Assembly (NCBI GenBank): GCA_009859145.1
Contig: VRVR01000027.1
Location: 124,001-188,000, forward strand
Origin: Andalucia godoyi
Taxonomy: Eukaryota > Discoba > Jakobea > Jakobida > Andaluciidae
Direction of reading: 5' to 3'
DNA: 64,000 bases
The notes beneath the pieces were generated by a model, which saw only the letters and a program-made list of their open reading frames with translations, did not search any database and had not been told where the DNA came from. Of this stretch, positions 43,186 to 51,266 are shown piece after piece (position 1 is the stretch's first letter; the number at the start of each line of letters is the position of its first letter). The translations under genes were made by a program, and so were the position numbers.

Positions 43186-44679
43186 TCACACCGGTGGAAG
43201 CAGTGCGTGGGCTCCACCAGGACGATCTTGAAGATACGTGCGATACACATACACACCAGTGAGCGTAAAGGCAACGGCACAGGTCACAGCAAGGATACCA
43301 AAAAACGGATCCAAGGAATCGACATCCCGCCACGGAACTTGGACGTTCATACCGAACGCCGAGGTCACGATGGTGAGTGGTAACATTCCTGTTGCGACAA
43401 TTCCCAGCTTTTTCATCCAGTTATTCGTCACCTGCGAAGTTCGGGCAACTGCGATCGACATTCGGGAAAGGTAGTTCGAATGGGCTTGGGTGAGCATTTC
43501 TCGCGATCGCTCCATCTTGTGCAGGCAAGAGCCAATGTGATCCTGCAAGTCCCGAAGATATAATCTACCATTGTCCGACGATTCTTGGCCATACACTGGA
43601 TACTCATGCTCGGAAGTTTCGACAGAGCCGAAGTTGTTTGCAGCGAAAAGATTTGCATGAGACCTTGAAGACATCAAGTCGCCATCCTGTTGTATATATC
43701 CAGAGGCCTTCCACTTCGCACTGGACAGCTGAGAAACGATCTTTTGTTTTCCGGTCAACAGACGCCGCAACATCACCAACTGTTTCCGTGAATTGCTGAT
43801 TCGCAGAAGCAGATCAGAATGCTCCGATTCTGAAAGTGAAAACACGAGTTCTTCGATGCACTCGCATTCACTCAATATTTGGTCCGTCAGTGGAATCGCC
43901 TCATCAACAAAAACATCCAGGACGGAGTACAAGATATCAAAAGGCTGATCAAACCTCTTGAACCGCAGTCGCGCCAGCACTGTGCAAAAACAAGATATCG
44001 GTTCCGCATGAACTGTGATCACGATATGGTTCTTCAGGATGAAGTGCACGGGAACACAGTGCTCAAAGTCTTCATCCTGCAACCCATGGACAAGAACAGA
44101 GGAATGCGAATAGTTTTGGATTGGAAACGTCTCGAACTTTTCAACTTCGTCAAAGTCCAAGCAGTCTTCCATCGTAAGCTCATGCAGTGACAACTGGAGA
44201 CCGAGAATTTGGAAATCAGAGCTATCCATCGTTTGTACATCAATCCAGTGACAAACTCTCGATGAATGATCACTTGTACAAGAAATAAGCAACTCGGAGT
44301 GAGCCTCCATAAAACTTCGGCACGAATCATGGAAAAGAGGTTCTGAAAACGACGAAGAAAGATACATGACGTGCAAACCTTTTGCCAGAAGTGTCGCAAA
44401 TGTGTCGTCAAAATCAATTCCGCCGTAGTGCAAAACAGATGCCGAGGACTTGCGGCGGTTCATTTTCGGTGAGTGGCTGGAACACTCGGTCGTGGATGAG
44501 CGAAACGATGAAAGCGCTGGATTTTCATCATGAATTGCTTCTGTCGCCAGTCCTATGCTCAGAATGTCATCGCCAACGGCACCTTCCACGGAGAGTGTTG
44601 CGAATCGCTGTGAACTGTTTCCAGAGGGCTCCGGAGAATATGCCTCCTCTCTATCGGTACCTGGACAACGGGCAGCCAT
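43186..44679 (-). CDS. CorA-like Mg2+/divalent cation transporter, paralogue 2
   Basis: Start ATG 44679 (MAARCPGTDR) aligns with the other two paralogues; an upstream ATG at 44697 is in the same frame. Long soluble N-terminal domain with CHWIDVQTMDSSDFQILG and ELTMEDCLDFDEVEKFETF, a long helix with LLRISNSRKQLVMLRRLLTGKQKIVSQL, then two helices with the signature GMN (TSAFGMNVQVPW). It ends with a polar tail RTYLQDRPGGAHALLPPV. Pentameric Mg2+-type channel in a plasma or organelle membrane by family. It is divergent from the CNNM gene 480 bp away. Confidence 0.88.
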   Translation of the reverse strand: MAARCPGTDREEAYSPEPSGNSSQRFATLSVEGAVGDDILSIGLATEAIHDENPALSSFRSSTTECSSHSPKMNRRKSSASVLHYGGIDFDDTFATLLAKGLHVMYLSSSFSEPLFHDSCRSFMEAHSELLISCTSDHSSRVCHWIDVQTMDSSDFQILGLQLSLHELTMEDCLDFDEVEKFETFPIQNYSHSSVLVHGLQDEDFEHCVPVHFILKNHIVITVHAEPISCFCTVLARLRFKRFDQPFDILYSVLDVFVDEAIPLTDQILSECECIEELVFSLSESEHSDLLLRISNSRKQLVMLRRLLTGKQKIVSQLSSAKWKASGYIQQDGDLMSSRSHANLFAANNFGSVETSEHEYPVYGQESSDNGRLYLRDLQDHIGSCLHKMERSREMLTQAHSNYLSRMSIAVARTSQVTNNWMKKLGIVATGMLPLTIVTSAFGMNVQVPWRDVDSLDPFFGILAVTCAVAFTLTGVYVYRTYLQDRPGGAHALLPPV

Positions 44680-45156
44680 TTCGGACTTGTATAGCATTTT
44701 CAGGGGAAATCAAAGATGAGAAAACAACAACCGAGCAACCATTCAAAATCGACACGTAAGTTGGAGGAAGCAGTGGCCCCCGCTGCTCAGTCAAACAGCC
44801 GGTGACCTTGCCTGAGCAATCTGAGAAGATGTTCCAAATTTATCCATCCAAATTGGGATGGGGTCGTAGCTGCGTCGGCATTTTCCCGCTGAAGGAAAAG
44901 ATTTCGACCTCGCGCGCTCTTTCCGGCATTTTTTCAAAACTCTTTTGGATGACCTGTCACACCCGTCAAATCTTCACGACACCTCGTGACCACCTTCCAT
45001 TTTTCTTTCCTCTTCTTCTTCGGTTGTGCCAGGCGAATTCTTGTTGCTCAAAGAAGTCTATCATATAAACAGAACATTCTGCTATCGCTTTTCTGTTTTT
45101 AGACCAAAAAAACCATAAAGATTCTCGATATCTTTCTTATATTCCGTCAGGTTTGA
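44680..45156. other. Divergent region between CorA-2 and CNNM
   Basis: About 480 bp between the starts of two Mg2+-related membrane proteins. AT-rich near 45070-45150. No recognisable control site, but a shared control region is possible because both starts face outward. Confidence 0.35.
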
Positions 45157-46476
45157 ATGAGTGAGAGCTGTGAAGAGGGTGTTGCGGAACCAGGATCCGG
45201 TTCTTTTTTGGGATTGCTGTTCCTGTGCATGTTCCTCGTTTGCTTTGCTGGGCTGATGTCTGGACTTACGCTGGGCCTATTGTCTCTGGACAAACTGAAT
45301 CTCAAGCTGCTTGCTTCCGCAGGAACTGAGAAGGAAAAGTACTATTCTGGCAGAATATTGCCGCTCGTGGAGAAAGAACATTTATTGCTTGTGACGCTGC
45401 TGTTGTGGAATGCGGTGGCAATGGAAGCACTCCCGCTTGCGCTGGATAGGATTGTGCCCTCGTACTTGGCAATCATCATTTCGGTCACTGCCGTTCTTCT
45501 CTTTGGCGAGGTCATTCCGCAGGGCGTTTGCTCCCGATACGGGCTGATCATTGGTGCGTACGCATCGCCGATTGTTCGGTTTCTCATGGCCCTTGCTTTC
45601 CCGATTTCCTGGCCCATTTCGAAGCTGCTCGATATGATTCTTGGAAAATCGCATGCGGGATTCTTCCGCCGCGCCGAATTCAAAGAGCTGGTGCGCTTGC
45701 ATGGCCAGGAAAACAAGCTGACGGGCGACGGAGTGTCCATTATCCGCGGGGCACTGGAGCTCCGAGAGAAGACGGCGTCCCAGATCATGACGCCGCTTGA
45801 TTCAGTGTTCATGGCGTCTGCGGAGCGGGTGTTCGACAAATCGTTTCTCGACGAGTTGTATGAAAAGGCGCATTCTCGAATTCCAGTGTTTGAAAAAGGG
45901 GATCGAAAAAAGGTCACTGGCCTGCTGATTGTCAAGACGCTCATCAAGTCTGCCGGACTGGCCTTCCCGGAGGATCCTGCGAACCACATCACCGTGGGCC
46001 AACTGCCTCTCCGAGAACCCTTGCAAGTTCCCGCACACATGCCGCTTGACCAGCTGCTGAACAAGTTTCAGCAAGGCCGTTCGCACATGGCACTTGTGTT
46101 TCAGTCGTTCGACTTGATTGGCGTGGTGACTCTTGAAGACGTGCTCGAAGAGCTCATTGCAGAGGAAATCGTCGATGAGACGGACGTCTATGTGGATGTC
46201 CACAAGAAGATTCGCGTCGTCCGCGCCCTCGTGGACATCAAATCCAGTATATCGCCGAATGCAACGACCAACGCACCGAAATCGGGGGGATGGAAGAAGG
46301 CCGGGAGTGCAAATCCAATGCTCCCCATTCGCAGACTCGCTGGCGAAGACGCATCCGACGGCGCCCCGTCGGGATCCAACGAGATGTCTGATGTTCAGCC
46401 TTTACCCATGCCAACTCCCACGTCTAGCCGAAGTTCCCATTCCCATGTGCGCTTGCTGGACGATCAGGATTTTTAG
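45157..46476 (+). CDS. CNNM/CorC-type cation transporter (DUF21 plus CBS pair)
   Basis: ATG 45157. The N-terminal DUF21 membrane domain (residues about 15-190) shows CFAGLMSGLTLGLLSLDKLNLKLL and VIPQGVCSRYG, the conserved features of this family, with three or four hydrophobic segments. It is followed by a pair of CBS domains (about 200-340) with ASQIMTPLDSVFMAS and DLIGVVTLEDVLEELIAEEIVDETD. The last ~100 residues are Ser/Pro-rich. The family comprises ancient Mg2+ exporters or sensors that bind Mg-ATP at the CBS pair. It sits between two CorA genes, which suggests a local cluster for Mg2+ handling. Confidence 0.9.
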   Translation: MSESCEEGVAEPGSGSFLGLLFLCMFLVCFAGLMSGLTLGLLSLDKLNLKLLASAGTEKEKYYSGRILPLVEKEHLLLVTLLLWNAVAMEALPLALDRIVPSYLAIIISVTAVLLFGEVIPQGVCSRYGLIIGAYASPIVRFLMALAFPISWPISKLLDMILGKSHAGFFRRAEFKELVRLHGQENKLTGDGVSIIRGALELREKTASQIMTPLDSVFMASAERVFDKSFLDELYEKAHSRIPVFEKGDRKKVTGLLIVKTLIKSAGLAFPEDPANHITVGQLPLREPLQVPAHMPLDQLLNKFQQGRSHMALVFQSFDLIGVVTLEDVLEELIAEEIVDETDVYVDVHKKIRVVRALVDIKSSISPNATTNAPKSGGWKKAGSANPMLPIRRLAGEDASDGAPSGSNEMSDVQPLPMPTPTSSRSSHSHVRLLDDQDF

Positions 46477-47047
46477 AGTTCTGTCCCTGTCTGCAGGATA
46501 AATCCTATTTATTTGTTTCAATAAACGGAAGAAAATGGAATCATTAATTGTTTTGGTTTGCCAGCGGCAGTCGGTGTTCCCCTTGAAGTCATACTGGTTG
46601 AAGGTTGGCTTCCGTTTTCTTTTCTGTCCAGTGTTAGTGATGACGACTGTCCGATACCTAGGAGTATCGCCGATCCTTCGAACTACATGCAAAGACAATC
46701 GGAACAAATCGAGAAGTTGAATTGCGACATGGAGCACTCCCACGAGGAGAACGAGGAGGCGCCCCGACAAAAGGATGCAGCGCTTGCTTATCTTGGATGA
46801 TGATGTCCGTGACCCAATTTATGCATCCAAGCTTGCGTAGGCCGTTGATCTGGACAAGAAACTTCACGCCGATGGACAATAGACCCCATAATGTATCACG
46901 GATTTGTTCGTTGCTTGCTCTCTTTCGCTGTTCGGCCTGCTTGTGGTTATCCGCTTCACTTAAACTTTCCTCATATAAATGCGGATCTCGCTGAAGAAAT
47001 GCACAAGTTGTTGTGGCAGGACAATCGTGTACCGAGCGAACGTCACG
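46477..47047 (+). other. Short broken coding-like stretch, unassigned
   Basis: From 46558 the plus frame reads NYMQRQSEQIEKLNCDMEHS and then stops at 46798-46800. Dropping one G of the GG at 46796-46797 continues it as LAYLDDDVRDPIYASKLA, then a TAG, then AVDLDKKLHADGQ. The text looks protein-like but no domain is recognised. It may be a small gene or a remnant. Confidence 0.25.
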
Positions 47048-48541
47048 TCACACCGGAGGAATCACTGCGTGCCCGGCACCAGGGCGATCATGGCCATACG
47101 TGCGATACGCATACGCGGCAGTGAGCGAAAAAGCAAAAGTGCACGTCGCGGCAAGGATTCCGTAAAACGGATCGGTGGATTCGACATGCTGCCACGGCAC
47201 CTGTACATTCATGCCGAATGCAGAGGTCACAAGCGTCAGCGGTAATACTCCTGTTGCAACAATTCCCAACCTCTTCATCCAATTATTCGTTGTTTGCGAA
47301 GTTCGGGCAACGGAGATCGATACTCGCGAGAGGTAGTTCGAATGAGAATGGGAAAGCATTTCCCGGGATCGCTCGATCTTGTGCAAACAGGAATTGATGT
47401 GATTCTGCAAGTCCCGAAGGTACAACCTTCTGTTATCCGAGGATTGTCTTCCGTGAATTGGATAGTCGTCTTCGGACAGCATTTCAGAGGCAACGACATT
47501 GTTGGTCGAGACAAAATTTGCTTGTGAGTTTGCGGGCGGCCATCCCATATCCTGGTATGCAATTCCAAAGCATTGCCATTTTGAACTGGACAACTGGGAA
47601 ACGATGTTTTGTTTTCCTGTCAAATGTTGTCGCAGTGCTACCAACTTTTTCCGAGAATTGCTGATTCGCAGAAGCAGGTCAGAGAGTTGCGATTCTGACA
47701 GAGAAAACACTAGGTCCTCGATGCTCTCACAGTCACTCAATACCGCGTCCGTCAGCAGAACTGCTTCATCGACAAAAGCATCGAGAATAGCGTATAAAAT
47801 GTCAAACGGCATATCGAATCCTTTGAAACGCAGTCGAGTTAGGACCGGGGCCAGACATGGGATGGGTCCCGAATGAACGGTAATCACTTTGTCGTTGAAC
47901 AGAATCACATGAATTGGAGCACAATGTTCCAAATCATCATCTTCCCCCTGCTGCACAAGAATCGACAAATATGAATATCGTTGACAAGCGAAGGTCTCGC
48001 TTATTTCAACCACTCCACCGCTCATGCAATTTTCCATCGTCAGCTCATGCAATGACAGTTGGCTACCAAGAATTAGGAAATCAGACCTATCGGTCGTCTG
48101 AACATCAATCCAGTGGCACTCTCTCGTCAAACGATCGAACGGACAGGAAGCAAATAACTCGGAGTGGGTTTCCGTAAAATCTCGACATGAATCGTAGAAA
48201 GGTGGATCCACCAAAGACGAGCCAACGTACATGACGCGGGAGCCTTTTGAAAGCAGCGAAGCCGCAATGTCGCCACCATCAATGTCTCTGTTGTTCAGAA
48301 CAGATGCTGCCTGGTGATGTTTCAGATTTGAACAGCTATTGGAAGGATCAACAATGGACAAGCAATTCGGTTCGGATGTTGCGTTCTCGCCGTGATAAGT
48401 ATCGCCATCTGCACGCGCTCTCCGCTTGTTCCCTTCGCCAGCACATTCAGCAAAGAGTGTCGCGGAGCCTTGCGAATGGCTTTCCGAGGTATTCAAGGAA
48501 TTGATCTCCACTCTATCGGTATCTGGGCGATGGGCAGTCAT
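47048..48541 (-). CDS. CorA-like Mg2+/divalent cation transporter, paralogue 3
   Basis: Start ATG 48541 (MTAHRPDTDR). Same architecture as the copies at 16490 and 43186: soluble domain with CHWIDVQTTDRSDFLILGSQLSLHELTMENCM, a long helix (LLLRISNSRKKLVALRQHLTGKQNIVSQL), then two helices with GMN (TSAFGMNVQVPWQ) and a polar tail RTYGHDRPGAGHAVIPPV. Closer to paralogue 2 than to 1 at the C-terminus. A five-site palindromic array begins about 100 bp upstream of its start. Confidence 0.88.
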   Translation of the reverse strand: MTAHRPDTDRVEINSLNTSESHSQGSATLFAECAGEGNKRRARADGDTYHGENATSEPNCLSIVDPSNSCSNLKHHQAASVLNNRDIDGGDIAASLLSKGSRVMYVGSSLVDPPFYDSCRDFTETHSELFASCPFDRLTRECHWIDVQTTDRSDFLILGSQLSLHELTMENCMSGGVVEISETFACQRYSYLSILVQQGEDDDLEHCAPIHVILFNDKVITVHSGPIPCLAPVLTRLRFKGFDMPFDILYAILDAFVDEAVLLTDAVLSDCESIEDLVFSLSESQLSDLLLRISNSRKKLVALRQHLTGKQNIVSQLSSSKWQCFGIAYQDMGWPPANSQANFVSTNNVVASEMLSEDDYPIHGRQSSDNRRLYLRDLQNHINSCLHKIERSREMLSHSHSNYLSRVSISVARTSQTTNNWMKRLGIVATGVLPLTLVTSAFGMNVQVPWQHVESTDPFYGILAATCTFAFSLTAAYAYRTYGHDRPGAGHAVIPPV

Positions 48542-48577
48542 CTTCGATCTTCATAATGCTTCACCAATAGCTGAAAA

Positions 48578-49087
48578 ATGGACAACACGCAGAAGGGAAA
48601 AACAAAAAATAAGTCCACCCAGATCCTTGGACAACAAAATGAGCCGACCGAAGTCGATTTTAGGCGAACTCGAGTTCGCCTAAACCCCTCCTATGCCAAC
48701 ACGAGTTCGCCTGACTTCTCACCCATGCGAACTCAAGTTCGTCTGATCGTTGCCCATGCGAACTCGAGTTCGCATGACCCCCTCGCTGCACCTAGCTATG
48801 CGAACTCTAGTTCGCCTAAAATCGACTTCGATCGTAACAGAGGAACCAAAATTTCGGAATTTTACGGCAGCCTCAACAGCCACTGCTCTGTTCAACAGGT
48901 GTTTAGGCTTTCGAAGATGGCAACCTCTTCGTCCGACTCTGACGCGGCCTCCACTCTTGGAGAACCCCAGCTTTCGGTGCACATAGGGCCATTAGATGCT
49001 TCGGGTATTGAACCACATTACGAGAAGCAAATGGACCATCCCCAGTCAAAGACTCCTCCATTAACGATGCGAGAATTTGGTAGTTGA
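48578..49087 (+). CDS. Doubtful open frame through the palindromic array
   Basis: A 169-residue frame from ATG 48578 runs through the repeat array. Because the repeat spacings (31, 32, 31, 42) are mostly not multiples of three, the same DNA unit is read in different frames (TRVRL, ANTSS, TQVRL, ANSSS). This argues against selection on the protein. The part after 48918 (MATSSSDSDAAS) looks more protein-like and could be a short separate frame. Confidence 0.2.
   Translation: MDNTQKGKTKNKSTQILGQQNEPTEVDFRRTRVRLNPSYANTSSPDFSPMRTQVRLIVAHANSSSHDPLAAPSYANSSSPKIDFDRNRGTKISEFYGSLNSHCSVQQVFRLSKMATSSSDSDAASTLGEPQLSVHIGPLDASGIEPHYEKQMDHPQSKTPPLTMREFGS
48645..48834. repeat. Helically phased array of five GCGAACTCGAGTTCGC-type palindromes with inverted arms
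   Basis: The core is a 16-bp palindrome. Copies: a perfect 26-bp palindrome at 48659-48684, a half-degraded copy centred near 48702, an imperfect copy centred at 48734.5, a perfect 22-bp palindrome at 48755-48776, and an imperfect copy centred at 48807.5. Centre spacings are 31, 32, 31 and 42 bp, close to 3, 3, 3 and 4 helical turns. The ends carry a 22-bp perfect inverted repeat (48649-48670 and 48809-48830) that extends a further 4 bp with one mismatch. It lies about 100 bp upstream of the CorA-3 start. It could be a multi-site binding region for a dimeric protein, or a small foldback element. Confidence 0.8.
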
Positions 49088-49202
49088 CGGATCGTTTTCC
49101 TGGAGAAAGAGGACCTGCCACAACAAGATGGCAACACTGTGAACCTCCCGCTGCATTTCTTCTAAAGTCTACCAGATTGAAGGGTGTTCGTCGTTCTTTT
49201 GG

Positions 49203-49231
49203 AATTCGCATGGTTTCTCACCATGCAAATT
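49203..49231. other. Short hairpin-forming inverted repeat
   Basis: AATTCGCATGGT and ACCATGCAAATT flank TTCTC; the 12-bp arms have one mismatch. It lies just past the 3' end of the ligand-gated channel gene. Its function is unknown; it may have no function. Confidence 0.4.
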
Positions 49232-49268
49232 CGTTCTCACCTTCGAGGGTTCGTTCGTTTGTACATCG

Positions 49269-50660
49269 TTACGAATTGATTCTTCCCCCTGTCAATATTA
49301 GGGAAGCAGCCAATCCGTATCCAACAATGAGGAGCGTGACCGAAAAGACATCAAACGTTCGAGTCACTTTGAACTTTTCCTTTCGGTTGTTGCGAATCTT
49401 CGAGTATGTATCGTACGAAGACACAGACTCTTTCCTGGTGTCGTCCGTGTGGTCCACAGGCGGCAATCGCATTTCGGATCCTCTGCTTGGTACCTGTCCC
49501 GTTTGAGCGCCATCTTTCAGCACCGGCAGTTCCCGTGCATCTCTTCTCACCAGATCAACGTTGTTGCCGCGAGGAGTCAACCGAAGCAAAGGATTCTTTT
49601 CCATGGATGAATGACCCCTCGCCGAATCAGCTCGCCTGGCTTCTGCGTGTTGTGCTTCTGCAATCCGCAGCACCATCCGCGCATCCTCATCCCGCATCTC
49701 AAGAATGTAAAACAAGAGGTAGTTGACTGCGTGAACAGCCATGCACGCAAACACGGTCAGATACGAAAGCTGCATGAACGAGTCAATTCTTGTGCTGTAT
49801 GCAACTTTTGGAAGATCCTGAGATGCAATGAACAAGTAGGAAATAATCGCCAAGAACACTGTAATCGAGCCCATCATCCGATCGGCCTCATCGACTTCCA
49901 GCGCAAAACACAGGAACCCCATCATCACAAGCACCACGACACCAATAACAAACTTGGACAAGTAGTAGCCCGGATCTCTCTTCACGACGATTGCATACCG
50001 CAACCGAGAATACGAAGCCTGAAACAGCGTGTAATAATAATCGAATTCCTCGGCACGGTTGCCTTGAATCGTCCAACTCTGTACTTCAAACCCCGGCGGA
50101 AGCACGCCTGCTGGCGGCAGGTTTGCGGGCAGCACGACGAACTTCATCTGCTCATTTGCCCAAATCGCAGACTCTGCAATGATGAAAATGGTCTGGATGT
50201 CGAACGGAAAGTCACGCAGATTGATGTCGACAAGAAAATCGCCCTTGAACCGGAAATCCGCTTGCACCCAGGGACCAGTCGTGTTCGGGATTTGTAGATC
50301 GCCCGCAGGATACCCAAGAAGAAGAGTGGGCTGCGAAGCATGCACTTGATACGGCGAGCTGATCGTCTGTTCTGGAGTCCCCACAACGTTGATCATTTCG
50401 ATAAAAGGATTGAAATTGGTCGCAGGGTCATACTCCGGTGTCTGGTTATCAATCGTCGGGTTGTTCCAGAATACCTCCAGATAGAAATCCGCATTGAACG
50501 TCTGCTCAACACCATTAATCTTCTGCAGCATGTTGAAATACACTTTTGTGTACACATTCAGCGGCTCGTAAGGCGGAGCGACCTGCGAAGCAACACGCTG
50601 TATCCCCGAGAATGTCATCAGGCAGACAACTAGAAACCAGAAGGATGTCTTTCCGTGCAT
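49269..50660 (-). CDS. Pentameric ligand-gated ion channel subunit without the Cys-loop cysteines
   Basis: The start ATG 50660 gives a signal peptide (TSFWFLVVCLMTFSGIQRVASQ). The extracellular domain of ~220 residues contains FNADFYLEVFWNN and the family-defining LRDFPFDIQTIFI. The two cysteines that flank that motif in animal Cys-loop receptors are absent, as in prokaryotic homologues. Four helices follow: M1 YYLSKFVIGVVVLVMMGFLCFAL, pore-lining M2 DRMMGSITVFLAIISYLFIAS, M3 QLSYLTVFACMAVHAVNYLLFY and, after a ~115-residue cytosolic loop, M4 DVFSVTLLIVGYGLAASLIL. Ligand and ion selectivity cannot be read from sequence alone. Such channels are scarce in protists. Confidence 0.88.
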   Translation of the reverse strand: MHGKTSFWFLVVCLMTFSGIQRVASQVAPPYEPLNVYTKVYFNMLQKINGVEQTFNADFYLEVFWNNPTIDNQTPEYDPATNFNPFIEMINVVGTPEQTISSPYQVHASQPTLLLGYPAGDLQIPNTTGPWVQADFRFKGDFLVDINLRDFPFDIQTIFIIAESAIWANEQMKFVVLPANLPPAGVLPPGFEVQSWTIQGNRAEEFDYYYTLFQASYSRLRYAIVVKRDPGYYLSKFVIGVVVLVMMGFLCFALEVDEADRMMGSITVFLAIISYLFIASQDLPKVAYSTRIDSFMQLSYLTVFACMAVHAVNYLLFYILEMRDEDARMVLRIAEAQHAEARRADSARGHSSMEKNPLLRLTPRGNNVDLVRRDARELPVLKDGAQTGQVPSRGSEMRLPPVDHTDDTRKESVSSYDTYSKIRNNRKEKFKVTRTFDVFSVTLLIVGYGLAASLILTGGRINS

Positions 50661-51266
50661 TGCACAGCAAAGTACGTGAACCAAAATTCCCAAACAAGAA
50701 ACAGCGTAAACCAAAAAGGAGAATAAGTATCGAGAGGTTAACAACACAACTACACTGCAGGTTATGAACAAAAGATGTTAAAAGGAGAAGGCCAAAAAGT
50801 GTTGGAGACAGGGGGGAAAACAGCAAAGGAATCTCCTGTTGTTGACGTTGTTGAGTGCGTTCAGAACCTGTGATCAGTCGTGATCAGCTACGACCAGCGG
50901 ATGAGGACGAGAGGTTCTGATTGCGCAAGATGGACTGGAGTCTGGAGGAAGAAGCAATCAGTTGATTGGTCTGCGTGGAAACTGAAAAGCTGAACTCTTT
51001 CAAGTTTGACGGTGGTGCTGCTCTGTGAGGACATCGTCAGAAAATTGCATGCCAGCAAGATTGGTTCCCGAAAAGGAAATCCATGTTTCCAAAAGTGGTT
51101 CTTTCCGTGTACAGAAGTGTGTTTGAGCACGTCCCGTCGAAACGGAATCCCAATGCTTTGCTTTGTGCAGGACTCTTCTTCCATGTCTTGCCGATTTCTC
51201 CGACTCTTTTCCGTGGAATCAAGCTACAATTTCTATATCAACAAGTCGCAACTGACCGATCGCTGT
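50661..51266. other. Divergent region between channel and histidine kinase
   Basis: About 600 bp with only short frames. The long kinase frame extends upstream to 51083, but its early part looks non-coding. I see no motif. Confidence 0.35.

Noticed and set aside
48649-48830. CRISPR-like array
   Set aside because: Units are palindromic with degenerate spacers of unequal length, in a eukaryotic genome with no cas genes.
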